A stretch of 64,000 nucleotides of DNA from Paraburkholderia youngii (lineage in GTDB: Bacteria; Pseudomonadota; Gammaproteobacteria; Burkholderiales; Burkholderiaceae), in contig NZ_JAALDK010000001.1 in assembly GCF_013366925.1 (NCBI RefSeq), positions 4,705,165-4,769,164 on the forward strand. The letters run 5' to 3'. The position numbers were made by a program, and so were the translations under genes. Positions within the stretch are counted from its first letter, which is position 1; each line of letters begins with the position of its first letter. Of the stretch, positions 1 to 9,695 are shown one piece after another. The notes under the pieces were generated by a model that had not been told where the DNA came from, ran no database searches, and was given only the letters and a program-made list of their open reading frames with translations.

Positions 1-364
1 CGATCATCACCTGCCGCGCTTCGAACTCGCCGGCCTTGGCAAGGCGCGAATATTTCTGCTCTTCCTCGACGGTGAGCAGCGGCTTCACGCTGATGCGGTT
101 TAGATAATGCTGGATCGTGTCGGCCGTGAGTTCGGCCTGCAGCAGTGCGCGGAAATCGTCGGCGTCGGGCACGGCGTCGCCGGTGCTTTCGCGCGCGTCG
201 GAGCCCTCGCTGTCGTCGAGGCCGCTCTGGCGTTCGTCGAGATCGCGCTCCTCGACGATCTCCTCTTCCACTTCCGAAGCGCCGCTTTCGTCCACTGCGG
301 CGGACGTGACTTCGCTGATCGTCTCAGACTCGGCTTGCGGCGGGCGGCGCTTCGATTTCGGCAT
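1..364 (-). CDS. rpoS: RNA polymerase sigma factor RpoS (N-terminal part, cut by window edge)
   Basis: This is the 5' part of the stationary-phase sigma factor gene, which continues beyond the left edge. Translation from the ATG ending at 364 gives 121 residues. An acidic Glu/Ser-rich leader of about 80 residues is followed by the sigma-70 region 1.2 signature DTIQHYLNRI..PLLT.EEE and then KYSRLAKAGE.EAR, which is characteristic of RpoS. It lies 11 bases downstream of nlpD on the same strand, the usual proteobacterial order. By analogy with Escherichia coli, a major rpoS promoter may lie inside nlpD; I did not identify it here. Only the N-terminus is visible, so core-binding and DNA-binding regions cannot be checked. 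Confidence 0.9.
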   Translation of the reverse strand, partial: MPKSKRRPPQAESETISEVTSAAVDESGASEVEEEIVEERDLDERQSGLDDSEGSDARESTGDAVPDADDFRALLQAELTADTIQHYLNRISVKPLLTVEEEQKYSRLAKAGEFEARQVMI

Positions 365-375
365 GGTCGTATCGC

Positions 376-1326
376 TTATTGCGGCGGCAAATACTTCAGT
401 GGGTCGACTGGTTTACCCTGTCGGCGAACTTCGAAATGCAACATCACGCGGTCGGAATCGCTATTGCCCATCTCAGCGATCTTCTGCCCTTTCGTTACCG
501 CGTCCCCCTCTTTTACCATCAAAGCGCGGTTGTGTGCATACGCGGTGAGATAAGTTGCATCATGCTTGATGATAATGAGATTGCCGTAACCACGCAGCCC
601 ATTTCCCGCATAGACGACGCGACCATCGGCCGACGCTTTAACCGGCTCGCCCGCGGAGCCGCCGATATTGACGCCTTTGTTGGTCGAGTCGTTGAACGTG
701 TTGAGCAGCGGACCGCGCACCGGCCATGCAAATGCTACGTTGCCCGCCGCCGCGCTGCCGAGCTCGGCGTTCGCCGCAGAGGAATTGGCCGGAGGCGCAG
801 CTACCGCGCCGTTCGCGGGCGTACCGTTCGTCGCGCCGCCGTAGAGCGGCGGCATCGCGGCGCCGACCGCGGCCGGCGCGTTGCTGTTCAGCGGCGCGCT
901 TTGCACCGCGCCCGTGCTGCCGATCGGCGCGGTCGACACGCCCGGCGTCATGGCCGCGGTATTCGCACCCGGCGGCACGACGCGCAGCAGCTGGTCGACT
1001 TCGATCTGATTCGGATTGGTCAGGTTGTTCCACGTCGAGATGTCGCGGTAATTCTGGCCGTTTTCGAGCGCAATGCGGTACAGCGTATCGCCCGGCTTCA
1101 CGCGATAGTAACCGGGCGGCGGCGGACCGAGGGGCACCGCCGGTTGCGCCGCGCCCTGCGCGGTGGAAAGCACGCCGCCACCGGAGCGGTCGACGACGGG
1201 CGCCTGGTCGAGCCGGGATGCACAGGCCGTCATCAACAGGGACAAGGCGAGCACGCACACGCTGCGCTGGGTTACGGTCAGGGGGGAATTCGGGGTGGTT
1301 CTCTGCATCGCGCGCAACATACTCAT
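376..1326 (-). CDS. nlpD: NlpD, LysM/LytM-domain lipoprotein that activates cell-wall amidases
   Basis: Predicted outer-membrane lipoprotein of 316 residues. A hydrophobic signal ends in a lipobox (LLMTAC, Cys at about residue 35). A LysM peptidoglycan-binding domain covers about residues 73-118 (YYRVKPGDTLYRIA), then a Pro/Ala/Asn-rich linker, then a C-terminal M23/LytM domain (about 197-316, GYGNLIIIKH...AYAHN). The first metal ligands of active LytM peptidases are replaced (GVNIGG), as in E. coli NlpD, so it should activate amidases rather than cut. The frame also opens at a TTG ending at 1335 that overlaps the pcm stop; I prefer the ATG ending at 1326, but the start is uncertain. It lies directly upstream of rpoS. 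Confidence 0.9.
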   Translation of the reverse strand: MSMLRAMQRTTPNSPLTVTQRSVCVLALSLLMTACASRLDQAPVVDRSGGGVLSTAQGAAQPAVPLGPPPPGYYRVKPGDTLYRIALENGQNYRDISTWNNLTNPNQIEVDQLLRVVPPGANTAAMTPGVSTAPIGSTGAVQSAPLNSNAPAAVGAAMPPLYGGATNGTPANGAVAAPPANSSAANAELGSAAAGNVAFAWPVRGPLLNTFNDSTNKGVNIGGSAGEPVKASADGRVVYAGNGLRGYGNLIIIKHDATYLTAYAHNRALMVKEGDAVTKGQKIAEMGNSDSDRVMLHFEVRRQGKPVDPLKYLPPQ

Positions 1327-1331
1327 CGGTG

Positions 1332-2546
1332 TCAAATCACTCCGGATTTTAAGGGTACAAAGAAAACGCGATCAAGCCGCGACTCGCGCCATTGCGCGGG
1401 CCCGAGGCGCTCGACCAGCGTCAGCACCTGGCTCTGTCCTTCCTGCGAGCCGACCGGCGCAACCAGACGTCCGCCGATCGCAAGCTGCTCGAGCAGCGCC
1501 TGCGGAACGTCGAGCCCGGCAGCCGCGATCACGATCGCGTCGAACGGCGCCGCCGACGGCAAACCGAGCCGCCCGTCGCCGTAATGCAGCCGGATATTCG
1601 GAATGCGCAGCGGACGCAGATTCGTCTTCGCGCGCTCGGACAGCGGCTTGATGCGTTCAATCGAATAAACCTCGCGCGCGACCTGGCTCAGCACCGCTGC
1701 CTGATAGCCGCAACCGGTGCCGATTTCGAGCACCGTGTTCGGCGCGCGCCCGGCCGCCGCGAGTTCGATCATCCGCGCGACCACGGACGGCTTCGAGATG
1801 GTCTGGTGATGACCGATCGGCAGCGCGGCATCTTCGTACGCCTGAGCCGCAAGACCCGGATCGACGAACATGTGGCGCGGCACCGCCGCCATCGCGTTCA
1901 GCACACGCTGGTCGCTGACGCCATTGGCTCGCAGGCGTTCGACCATCCGTTCGCGAACCCGTTCCGAGGTCAGCGCGAGGGCGTTGTTCATCGCGCTGCT
2001 GCTTGCGCCGCCGAATGCGCCGCTCATCGCACCGGCTAGCGCGGCGTTCGACGCGGGTTTCGCGCTTTGCTGCGGTTGCGGCTGAAGTGGTGGTGTCGGA
2101 CGTGCGCTGTGTGCAGACGCACGCGTCGAGGTTTTGCCTGGCTTGACCGACGACTTCGGTGCTTGCTTGACAGGCTGCCCTACCAATGCGCTGGACAACG
2201 AGTTCGCCGTTGTCTTTGCGACTGGCGCGGCCTGCGGCTTCGGCGGCATCCCTCCGGTGCTTCCCGTTGGCGAGCCCAACGTAGCGCTCTGCGTCTTCGC
2301 CTGGGGAATCACCTGGGGTCGCGTCGCCGGCGTTGACGTTGTTTGCGCCGCAGCGGAGGTCCTCGCTTGCGCTCGCGCGGCCGCGCCGCCCTGCGTCGGT
2401 TTCGCCGACTGCTGCCGCGCATTCAACGCCGCGCTCGCCGCGAGCGCCGCCGCGCGCATCTCCCCCGGACGTCCCTCGGGCCGGCGCGGTTCGCGCACCA
2501 GGTCCTCGAGACCTAGCGGAAAGCGCTTCGCGCGCTCGCCGGTCAT
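1332..2546 (-). CDS. pcm: Protein-L-isoaspartate O-methyltransferase with long N-terminal extension
   Basis: Methylates isoaspartyl residues in damaged proteins using S-adenosylmethionine. The C-terminal half (about 190-404) is a complete PIMT domain: [13 protein letters not shown], the MFVDP and [11 protein letters not shown] segments, and SAM motif [16 protein letters not shown]. The first 185 or so residues are Ala/Thr/Pro/Gln-rich low-complexity sequence that the roughly 210-residue E. coli enzyme lacks. The ATG at 2546 overlaps the surE stop by four bases, and the stop abuts the nlpD start region, so surE, pcm and nlpD are probably cotranscribed and translationally coupled. Function of the extension is unknown; an internal start cannot be excluded. 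Confidence 0.9.
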   Translation of the reverse strand: MTGERAKRFPLGLEDLVREPRRPEGRPGEMRAAALAASAALNARQQSAKPTQGGAAARAQARTSAAAQTTSTPATRPQVIPQAKTQSATLGSPTGSTGGMPPKPQAAPVAKTTANSLSSALVGQPVKQAPKSSVKPGKTSTRASAHSARPTPPLQPQPQQSAKPASNAALAGAMSGAFGGASSSAMNNALALTSERVRERMVERLRANGVSDQRVLNAMAAVPRHMFVDPGLAAQAYEDAALPIGHHQTISKPSVVARMIELAAAGRAPNTVLEIGTGCGYQAAVLSQVAREVYSIERIKPLSERAKTNLRPLRIPNIRLHYGDGRLGLPSAAPFDAIVIAAAGLDVPQALLEQLAIGGRLVAPVGSQEGQSQVLTLVERLGPAQWRESRLDRVFFVPLKSGVI

Positions 2547-3301
2547 GAACTGCCGCTCCCGGCGCGTAGCCAGTCGCGCGCCGCGGGCAGCATTTGCGTG
2601 TAGGTCAGATCGAGCTGCAGCGGCGTGATCGACACGGCGCCGTTCGCGACCGCGTGGAAGTCCGTGCCTTCGCTCGCGTCGCGCGCCTGGCCCGAGGCGC
2701 CGATCCAGTAGATCGGTTCGCCGCGCGGATTGGTTTGGCGGATCACCGGCTGCGACGGATGACGTTTGCCGAGTCGGGTGATCTCCCAGCCGCGCAGTTG
2801 GTCATACGGCAGGTTAGGAATATTGACGTTCAGCAGCGGATGTCCCGGCAACGGCCGCTCGAGATAATGCGCGACGATTTCGGCGGCAACGCGCGCCGCG
2901 TCTTCGAGATGCACCCAGTCTTTGTCGACCAGCGAAAACGCGATGGCCGGCACGCCGAACATGATGCCTTCGGTGGCGGCCGCGACGGTGCCGGAATACA
3001 GCGTGTCGTCGCCCATGTTCTGGCCGTTGTTGATACCCGACACGACGAGGTCCGGTGTGTGGTCGAGCATGCCGGTCAGTGCGATGTGCACCGAGTCGGT
3101 CGGTGTGCCGTTCACGTAGTAGAAGCCATTCGCCGAACGCAGGACCGAGAGCGGCCGCCACAGCGTCAGGGAATTCGACGCGGCGCTGCAGTTCTGTTCG
3201 GGAGCCATCACGGTGACGTCGGCGATCGGCTTCAGCGCTTCGTAAAGCGCGGCGAGGCCCGGCGCCAGATAACCGTCGTCGTTGCTGAGTAGGATTCGCA
3301 T
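2543..3301 (-). CDS. surE: 5'/3'-nucleotidase SurE
   Basis: Stationary-phase survival nucleotidase of 252 residues. The protein opens with [11 protein letters not shown]; Asp8 and Asp9 are the family metal ligands, and the SGINNG.N.GDD..YSGTV block that completes the metal and phosphate site is present. The reading frame extends upstream to 3331 with ten extra residues (start MPSFL), but the family begins at MRILL, so the ATG ending at 3301 is used. It is the first gene of the surE-pcm-nlpD-rpoS run and overlaps pcm by four bases (ATGA), a typical sign of translational coupling. Confidence 0.94.
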   Translation of the reverse strand: MRILLSNDDGYLAPGLAALYEALKPIADVTVMAPEQNCSAASNSLTLWRPLSVLRSANGFYYVNGTPTDSVHIALTGMLDHTPDLVVSGINNGQNMGDDTLYSGTVAAATEGIMFGVPAIAFSLVDKDWVHLEDAARVAAEIVAHYLERPLPGHPLLNVNIPNLPYDQLRGWEITRLGKRHPSQPVIRQTNPRGEPIYWIGASGQARDASEGTDFHAVANGAVSITPLQLDLTYTQMLPAARDWLRAGSGSS

Positions 3302-3526
3302 GCGCCGATTGTAACCGAGGAAAGATGGCACGCGAACGACATGGTCGGCGTCTCTGCATGGCGCGCACGAGCGTCGTGCGAGCCGGGTTTATTCAGGTGC
3401 GCGGAGGCTTGTGCCGAACGCAAGGATGCTGCTTTGAGTCGCAATCCGCAGCGCAATGAATCGTACGGTCGTGCGCTTTGCTTTACACTCGAAACCGTTG
3501 CGAACCCTGAACGATATGGAGCCACG

Positions 3527-4501
3527 ATGCGCGCGATTCGCTGCAAACAGTACGGGCCACCCGAGAGCCTGGTCGTCGATAACCTGCCGGATCTCGAACC
3601 GCCGCCAGGCCATGTCGTGATCGACGTGAAGTCCGCAGCCGTCAATTTTCCCGACGTGCTGATCATCGAGAACAAATACCAGTTCAAACCGCCGCTGCCG
3701 TTCACGCCGGGTTCGGAAGCCGCGGGCATCGTGCGCGCGGTGGGCGAAGGCGTCACGCAGTTCAGGCCCGGTTCGCGCGTGGCCGCGTTCACCGGCTCCG
3801 GCGGTTTCGCCGAACAGGCGCTCGCACCCGCCGCAGCCTGCGTGCCGCTCGACGACGATGTGTCGTTCGAACTCGCGGCCGCGTTCACGCTCGCGTATGG
3901 CACCTCGCATCACGCGGTGGTCGATCGCGGCGCGCTGCAGCCTGGCGAGACGATGCTCGTGCTAGGCGCGGCCGGCGGCGTCGGGCTGGCTGCGGTCGAA
4001 ATCGGCAAGGCGCTCGGCGCGCGCGTGATCGCGGCGGCATCGAGCGACGAAAAGCTCGCGACCTGCGTCGAGCACGGCGCGGACGCGACGATCAACTACA
4101 GCAGCGAGGATCTGCGCGAGCGCATCAAGGCACTCACCGACGGCAAAGGCCCGGACGTGATCTACGACCCGGTCGGCGGCGTGTATGCGGAGCCGGCGTT
4201 TCGCAGCATCGGGTGGAGGGGGCGTTATCTGGTGGTCGGCTTTGCCAACGGCGAGATCCCGAAGCTGCCGCTGAACCTGATGTTGCTCAAGGGCGCGAGC
4301 GTAGTCGGCGTATTCTGGGGCGATTTCGCGAGGCGTGAGCCGCAGCGCAACCGCGCGGCATTCGAGCAGATGACCGGCTGGATTCGCGAAGGCAAGCTCA
4401 AGCCCTATGTGTCCGCCTGCTATTCGCTCGACGACACCGGCCGCGCGTTGCGCGACATGGCCGAGCGTCGCGTGATCGGCAAGGTGGTCATCACGCCGTA
4501 G
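3527..4501 (+). CDS. NADPH:quinone oxidoreductase, zinc-free MDR family
   Basis: Medium-chain dehydrogenase/reductase of 324 residues, of the zinc-independent quinone/enone reductase type that reduces quinones or activated double bonds with NADPH. The N-terminal catalytic fold has SAAVNFPDVL and PGSEAAGIVRAVGEGV, and the Rossmann nucleotide-binding segment is VLGAAGGVG at 145-153. No structural zinc Cys cluster is present. The frame is open upstream to 3341, but the conserved MRAI..KQYGPPE start at 3527, preceded by GGAG, is the family N-terminus. It stands alone between two minus-strand operons. The exact electron acceptor cannot be told from sequence. Confidence 0.85.
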   Translation: MRAIRCKQYGPPESLVVDNLPDLEPPPGHVVIDVKSAAVNFPDVLIIENKYQFKPPLPFTPGSEAAGIVRAVGEGVTQFRPGSRVAAFTGSGGFAEQALAPAAACVPLDDDVSFELAAAFTLAYGTSHHAVVDRGALQPGETMLVLGAAGGVGLAAVEIGKALGARVIAAASSDEKLATCVEHGADATINYSSEDLRERIKALTDGKGPDVIYDPVGGVYAEPAFRSIGWRGRYLVVGFANGEIPKLPLNLMLLKGASVVGVFWGDFARREPQRNRAAFEQMTGWIREGKLKPYVSACYSLDDTGRALRDMAERRVIGKVVITP

Positions 4502-4520
4502 CGCATCCAATCAGGCAGCA

Positions 4521-4564
4521 TGAAAAACGGCGCGGCGCCCGAAGGCGATTTCGGGCGCCGCGCC
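4521..4564 (-). terminator. Rho-independent terminator of the ABC transporter operon
   Basis: A perfect 15-bp inverted repeat (4529-4543 and 4550-4564) with a six-base loop. Read on the minus strand it is followed by five T residues (plus-strand AAAAA at 4523-4527), so it ends the transporter operon whose last gene stops at 4580. On the plus strand no T-run follows, so it would serve the quinone reductase gene only weakly. Confidence 0.85.
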
Positions 4565-4579
4565 GCTTGCGATCCACAC

Positions 4580-5404
4580 TCACAGCTTCTCGGTATCTCC
4601 GGTGCGCGGCTGCCACTTCATCAAACGCCGCTCCGCGATCCCGACGATCGCGTCGAGAATCAGCGCGAACGCGGTGAGCACCAGAATGCCCGCGAACACG
4701 GTGTTGATGTCGAAGGTGCCTTCGGCCTGCAGGATCAGATAGCCGACGCCGCGCGCCGAGCCCAGATACTCGCCCACCACCGAGCCGACGAACGCCAGCC
4801 CCACCGACGTATGCAGGCTCGAAAACACCCAGCTCATCGCGCTCGGCAGATACACGAAGCGCAGCAGCTGTTTGCGGTTCGCGCCGAGCATGCGCGCGTT
4901 TGCGAGCACGACCGGGCTCACTTCCTTCACGCCCTGGTAGACGTTGAAGAACACGATGAAGAACACCAGCGTGACGCCGAGCGCGACCTTCGACCAGATG
5001 CCGAGGCCGAACCACACGCCGAAGATCGGCGCGAGAATCACGCGCGGCATCGAGTTCGCGGCCTTAACGTACGGATCGAACAGCGCGCTCGCGGTCGGCG
5101 CGAGCGCAAGCCACAGGCCGACGCCGAGCCCGATCGCGGTGCCGAACACGAACGCGAGCACGGTCTCGACGAGCGTGATCCACAGGTGCAGATAAATCTC
5201 GCCGCTCGTGAACCACTCCCAGATCCGCTGCAGCACTTTCTGCGGCTCGCCGAAGAAGAATGCCGCCTTGTTCGGATCGTCGAAATAGAACGGCGGCACC
5301 AGCGTCGGACTCGTCAGCACGTACCACAGCACGAAGCACAGCACGAGCAGCAGCCACTGCCAGATCACCAGATTCGCCCGGTTTGGGCGCAACGTCTTCC
5401 ACAT
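4580..5404 (-). CDS. ABC transporter permease, SsuC/TauC type
   Basis: Inner-membrane subunit of 274 residues with about six hydrophobic segments. The cytoplasmic EAA-like loop that contacts the ATPase is at about 165-185 (ARMLGANRKQLLRFVYLPSAM). It is the last gene of the operon, 72 bases after the ATPase gene. The family imports sulfonates, taurine, nitrate, thiamine precursors and related organic anions. Substrate cannot be assigned from sequence, so no symbol is given. Confidence 0.85.
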   Translation of the reverse strand: MWKTLRPNRANLVIWQWLLLVLCFVLWYVLTSPTLVPPFYFDDPNKAAFFFGEPQKVLQRIWEWFTSGEIYLHLWITLVETVLAFVFGTAIGLGVGLWLALAPTASALFDPYVKAANSMPRVILAPIFGVWFGLGIWSKVALGVTLVFFIVFFNVYQGVKEVSPVVLANARMLGANRKQLLRFVYLPSAMSWVFSSLHTSVGLAFVGSVVGEYLGSARGVGYLILQAEGTFDINTVFAGILVLTAFALILDAIVGIAERRLMKWQPRTGDTEKL

Positions 5405-5476
5405 GACTTGGATTGCCTCGGACGATTGTTGAATGCGTCTTCTCTGTTAATGCGCATGCAGGGATGCGCGGCACGC

Positions 5477-6289
5477 TTAAACAGCAGTCAGTTGCTGCTG
5501 ATACCCCTTGAGCACTTCATCGCGCAGCACGCCCCAGATCTGCGCATGCAATTCGACGAAGCGCGGATGCGAACGGATTTCGGCGACATCGCGCGGCCGT
5601 GGCAGATCGATCCGGAACTCGCCGATCGGATGCGTGGCGGGGCCGGCCGACAGCACGACCACGCGATCCGACATCGCGATCGCTTCGTCGAGATCGTGCG
5701 TGATGAACAGCACCGCCTTGCGCTTCGCGGCCCATAAATCGAGCAGTTCGTTTTCCATCAGCTGCCGAGTTTGAATGTCCAGCGCGGAAAACGGCTCGTC
5801 CATCAGGATGATGTCGGGATCGAGGATCAGCGTTTGCGCCATCGCGACGCGCTTGCGCATGCCGCCCGACAGCTGATGCGGATAGCGGTCGCCGAAGCCG
5901 CCGAGTCCAACGCGCTTCAACCACTCTTCGGCCTTCGCGCGCGCGTCTGCGGCCGACATGCCGCGAAACGACAGGCCGGCCATCACGTTGTCGAGCGCCG
6001 AGCGCCACGGCATCAGCGCATCGGCTTGAAACATGTAGCCCGCGCGGCGATTCAGGCCATCGAGCTTTTCGCCGAACACGCTGACCGCGCCCGTGGACGG
6101 CTGCAGCAGCCCCGCGCCGATGTTCAGCAACGTGGACTTGCCGCAGCCAGTCGGCCCGACCACCGACACGAACTCGCCCGGCTCGATACGCAGCGTCGTG
6201 TCTTTGACCGCTGTGTAGCGCTGCGCGCGGTTGTCGCGCGCGGCGAACGTGCAGGTGATGTTTTCGAGCGCCAGGGCAGCAACGGTCAT
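5477..6289 (-). CDS. ABC transporter ATP-binding protein, SsuB/TauB type
   Basis: Cytoplasmic ATPase of 270 residues that powers the adjacent permease. Walker A is GPTGCGKS (45-52), the Q-loop glutamine is near 88, the signature LSGGM is at 140-144 and Walker B ILMDEP starts at 161, followed by the D-loop SALD and switch histidine in FITHDLDEA. It is complete and of normal length. It lies 75 bases after the binding-protein gene, and all three components face the same way, giving a complete importer. Confidence 0.88.
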   Translation of the reverse strand: MTVAALALENITCTFAARDNRAQRYTAVKDTTLRIEPGEFVSVVGPTGCGKSTLLNIGAGLLQPSTGAVSVFGEKLDGLNRRAGYMFQADALMPWRSALDNVMAGLSFRGMSAADARAKAEEWLKRVGLGGFGDRYPHQLSGGMRKRVAMAQTLILDPDIILMDEPFSALDIQTRQLMENELLDLWAAKRKAVLFITHDLDEAIAMSDRVVVLSAGPATHPIGEFRIDLPRPRDVAEIRSHPRFVELHAQIWGVLRDEVLKGYQQQLTAV

Positions 6290-6364
6290 CGTACGGCTCG
6301 CTTCATGGATCGGGTTTGCGGGGAGATTTCGCGGCGACGCTGGAGACCGCGCGCGCCGCGTCGT

Positions 6365-7402
6365 TTACGCCTTGACGGTCGTCAGCGCCTTCTTCACGAA
6401 GTCGTTGGTCCACGTCTTCGACAGATCGATCTGCGCATTCTGGATCATCGGATCGAACGCTTTCAGCGTCTTCAGCGACGTCGCGGGGCCGTCGGCGGGC
6501 ATCAGGCCGTCGGGCGACATCGCTTTGCGCACGTGCTGCCACGCGTCGAGATAGAGTGCGCGGTCGCCGAGCAGATAGCTCTCCGGCACCGTATTGATCA
6601 GTTCGCTGCCGCTCGCGTTCTGCAGCCACTTGAGCGCGCGCACCATCGAATTGGTCAGCGCCTGCGTGGTGTTCGGGTTCTTCGTGATGAACGACTGCGA
6701 CGCGTACAGGCAGCCCGCCGGCATGTCGCCGCCGAACACGGTGTGCGTGTCGGCGAGCGTGCGCGTATCGGATACGACGCGCACTTCGCCGGCGCGCTCG
6801 AGGCGCGTGACGACCGGATCGAGATTGGCGATCGCGTCGATCTGGCCGGACTGCAGCGCGGCGATTGCACCGGCGCCCGCGCCCACGCCGATGAACGCGA
6901 CGTCTTTCGGACTGAGCCCGGCTTTCGCGAGCACGAAGCTCGCCATGATCGACGTCGACGAACCCGGCGCGGTCACACCGATCTTCTTGCCCTTCAGATC
7001 GGCGATCGACTTGAAGTTCGGCATCGTCTTCTTCGACACCGCGAGCACGATCTGCGGCGCGCGGCCTTGTAGCACGAACTCACGGAACATCTGCTTTTGC
7101 GCCTGCAACAGCAGCGTGTGTTCGAACGCGCCGGAGACCACGTCGGCGCTACCGCCGACTGCCGCCTTCAGCGCCTGCGAGCCGCCCGCGAAGTCGGAAA
7201 TCTCGACTTCGAGCCCTTCGTCCTTGAAGTAGTTGCGGCGCTCGGCGATCGTCAGCGGCAGGTAGTAGAACAGGTTCTTGCCGCCGACCGCGACGGCGAC
7301 CCTGGTGGTCTCGGGTTTGGCCTGCGCGAAAGCGAACGGTGTGGCCGCGAGCGAGGCGCCCGCGAGCGCCGCACCGCCGGCGAGGAAGGTTCTGCGTTGC
7401 AT
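6365..7402 (-). CDS. ABC transporter periplasmic substrate-binding protein, SsuA/NMT1 type
   Basis: Periplasmic receptor of 345 residues. The N-terminus MQRRTFLAGGAALAG carries a twin-arginine-like motif and a hydrophobic core ending at AFA-QA, so it may be exported folded by Tat. The mature part has the NMT1/SsuA features YYLPLTIAERRNYFKDEGL near the front and ADLKGKKIGVTAPGS in the middle. The gene is first of the three transporter genes. The ligand is not deducible from sequence; aliphatic sulfonates, taurine, phthalate-like acids or pyrimidine precursors all use this family. Confidence 0.82.
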   Translation of the reverse strand: MQRRTFLAGGAALAGASLAATPFAFAQAKPETTRVAVAVGGKNLFYYLPLTIAERRNYFKDEGLEVEISDFAGGSQALKAAVGGSADVVSGAFEHTLLLQAQKQMFREFVLQGRAPQIVLAVSKKTMPNFKSIADLKGKKIGVTAPGSSTSIMASFVLAKAGLSPKDVAFIGVGAGAGAIAALQSGQIDAIANLDPVVTRLERAGEVRVVSDTRTLADTHTVFGGDMPAGCLYASQSFITKNPNTTQALTNSMVRALKWLQNASGSELINTVPESYLLGDRALYLDAWQHVRKAMSPDGLMPADGPATSLKTLKAFDPMIQNAQIDLSKTWTNDFVKKALTTVKA

Positions 7403-7561
7403 GGTCCGTTGTCTCCAGATTTTTTTAGTCCGGCTTTTGACCGCCCGGGTGCGCGTTGCGCACGCGCTTGGGCACGGTGTGTGGCTTGCCGGTCGCGCGG
7501 AGCCGATCGTGCGTCAGCGCCGCGCTTTAAGCGCTCTTCTCAATGCGTTGCACTGTGCGCA

Positions 7562-8803
7562 TCAGACGATCTGTTGCGCCCGCAACCGCGCGATGCCATC
7601 AGCATCATAACCCAGTGATTGAAGGACTTCATCGGTATGTTCACCCAGTTCCGGCCCTAGCCAGCGCGTCTCGCCGGGCGTCGCCGACAGCTTCGGCGTG
7701 ACCGTGGGCAGCGTGATTTCCTTGCCGTCCTGCCACTTGAAACGCTGGATCATCTGCCGCGCGATGAACTGCGGATCGGTGAACATATCGGCGACGCTGT
7801 AGATGCGGCCCACCGGTACATCCGCCGCGTTCAGCACCGCGAGCGCTTCGTCGATCGTGCGCGTGGACAGCCACGCGGCGATCGCGGCGTCGATTTCCTG
7901 GGTGCGCGGCACGCGGCCGTCGTTATGCGCGAGCGCCGGATCGTTCGCGAGATCGTCGCGTTCGATCGCGATCATCAGCCGCTTGAAGATCGGATCGCTA
8001 TTGCCGCCGATCACGATGCTGCCGTCGCTGCACGGATAAGTATTGGACGGCACGATGCCCGGCAGCGACGCGCCGGTACGCTCGCGCACCATCCCGTAGA
8101 CGCCGTATTCGGGCACCACGCTTTCCATCATGTTGAAGACGGCCTCGTACAGCGCGACGTCGACGACCTGCCCCCTGCCGCCGTTCACCTGCGTGTGATG
8201 CAGCGCCATCAGCGCGCCGATCACGCCGTGCAGCGCGGCGATCGAATCGCCGATCGAAATGCCGATGCGCGGCGGCGGCAGATCCGGATAGCCGGTGATA
8301 TGGCGCAGACCGCCCATCGATTCGGCGATCGCACCGAAGCCGGGCCGGTCGCGATACGGACCCGTCTGGCCATAGCCCGACAGACGCACCATTACCAGAC
8401 CGGGGTTCTCGGCGGACAGCACGTCGTAGCCGAGCCCGAGTTTTTCGAGCAGCCCCGGCCGGAAATTCTCGACGACGATATCGGCCTCTTTCGCGAGCCG
8501 CCGCACGATCTCTTTGCCCTCTTCGGCTTTCAGGTTGATCGTGACGGACTTCTTGTTGCGCGCCTGCACGGCCCACCACAGCGAGGTACCGCCCACTTCC
8601 GGATACAGCTTGCGCCATTTGCGCAGCGGGTCACCGCCTTTGGGGTCTTCGATCTTGATGACGTCGGCGCCGAATTCGCCGAGAAAACGCGCAGCGAACG
8701 GCCCGGCGATCAGCGTGCCGAGTTCCAGCACCTTGACGCCGGCGAGCGGACCGCGTGCGTCATGCTGTGCGGTGCTCGCGCCTGAATCGGGGGTGGCGCT
8801 CAT
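7562..8803 (-). CDS. CaiB/BaiF family (class III) CoA-transferase
   Basis: Enzyme of 413 residues that moves CoA between carboxylic acids. The N-terminus has the family pattern GPLAGVKVLELGTLIAGPFA, then GADVIKIEDPKGGDPLR, and the catalytic Asp region VVENFRPG..EKLG. AAAGGAG stands seven bases before the ATG. It faces the same way as the transporter genes 160 bases downstream, which suggests but does not prove that the transporter imports an organic acid activated by this enzyme. The acid is unknown; formyl-, succinyl- and carnitine-type relatives share this fold. Confidence 0.83.
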   Translation of the reverse strand: MSATPDSGASTAQHDARGPLAGVKVLELGTLIAGPFAARFLGEFGADVIKIEDPKGGDPLRKWRKLYPEVGGTSLWWAVQARNKKSVTINLKAEEGKEIVRRLAKEADIVVENFRPGLLEKLGLGYDVLSAENPGLVMVRLSGYGQTGPYRDRPGFGAIAESMGGLRHITGYPDLPPPRIGISIGDSIAALHGVIGALMALHHTQVNGGRGQVVDVALYEAVFNMMESVVPEYGVYGMVRERTGASLPGIVPSNTYPCSDGSIVIGGNSDPIFKRLMIAIERDDLANDPALAHNDGRVPRTQEIDAAIAAWLSTRTIDEALAVLNAADVPVGRIYSVADMFTDPQFIARQMIQRFKWQDGKEITLPTVTPKLSATPGETRWLGPELGEHTDEVLQSLGYDADGIARLRAQQIV

Positions 8804-8957
8804 GAGTCTCCTTTGTCGGCCAGAGTTGGTGCACAGCGCTTACTCTGATCCCCTGCAAGTGGGTTGCATTATTTTGTATCGCCGTGCGCACTGTCTGCAC
8901 GACTCGCGACGACGCGTGTCTTCACGGGTACCACGCCGGCCAACGCAAGCCGCATGG

Positions 8958-9554
8958 CTACATCGAACGACGGTCGAGCATCGCGCGCGCGATCGTGCCC
9001 GCGTCGACATATTCGAGTTCGCCGCCCACCGGCACGCCGCGCGCGAGACGCGTGACGGCAAGGCCGCGCGCCTTCAGTGTCTGTCCGAGGTAATGCGCGG
9101 TGGCCTCGCCTTCGTTGGTGAAATTGGTGGCCAGCACGACTTCCTTGACGACGCCATCCGACGCGCGCTTCACGAGCCGGTCGAAATGGATCTCCTTCGG
9201 GCCGATGCCGTCGAGCGGACTCAACCGCCCCATCAGCACGAAATAGAGGCCGCGATAGGTCATCGTCTGTTCGAGCATGATCTGGTCGGCCGGCGTTTCG
9301 ACGACGCACAGCAGCGACGGATCGCGCTCCTCATCGAGGCAGACCTCGCAGATCTGCGCTTCGGTAAACGTGTTGCACTTTTCGCAGTGACGCAGATGCT
9401 CGGTCGCGAACAACAGCGAACGGCCGAGCTTTTCGGCGCCTTCGCGATCGTGCTGCATCAGGTGATACGCCATGCGTTGCGCGGACTTCGGCCCGACACC
9501 GGGCAGCGCGCGCAGCGCTTCGACGAGCGCCGACAGGGCGGAAGGTTGTTTCAT
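8958..9554 (-). CDS. recR: Recombination mediator RecR
   Basis: RecFOR-pathway protein of 198 residues that helps load RecA on gapped DNA. An HhH segment near the start ([19 protein letters not shown]) is followed by the four-Cys zinc finger (HCEKCNTF...ICEVC), then a Toprim domain ([16 protein letters not shown]) and Walker-like [11 protein letters not shown]. The frame runs 37 residues further upstream to 9665, but family length and the typical [14 protein letters not shown] start favour the ATG ending at 9554. It is the last gene of the dnaX-ybaB-recR cluster. Confidence 0.93.
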   Translation of the reverse strand: MKQPSALSALVEALRALPGVGPKSAQRMAYHLMQHDREGAEKLGRSLLFATEHLRHCEKCNTFTEAQICEVCLDEERDPSLLCVVETPADQIMLEQTMTYRGLYFVLMGRLSPLDGIGPKEIHFDRLVKRASDGVVKEVVLATNFTNEGEATAHYLGQTLKARGLAVTRLARGVPVGGELEYVDAGTIARAMLDRRSM

Positions 9555-9695
9555 GCGGATCGGCGTCGACGTGGGTGGTGCTTGGGTGGGCGAATCGGGA
9601 TGCGGGGTGGTGCTCGGACCCGGGCGCACTTTCGCACCGCGGCAATGAACCGCCGCGGCGCTCAACCGCTCAGCCCGGTCTCAATCAGGGCAGGT

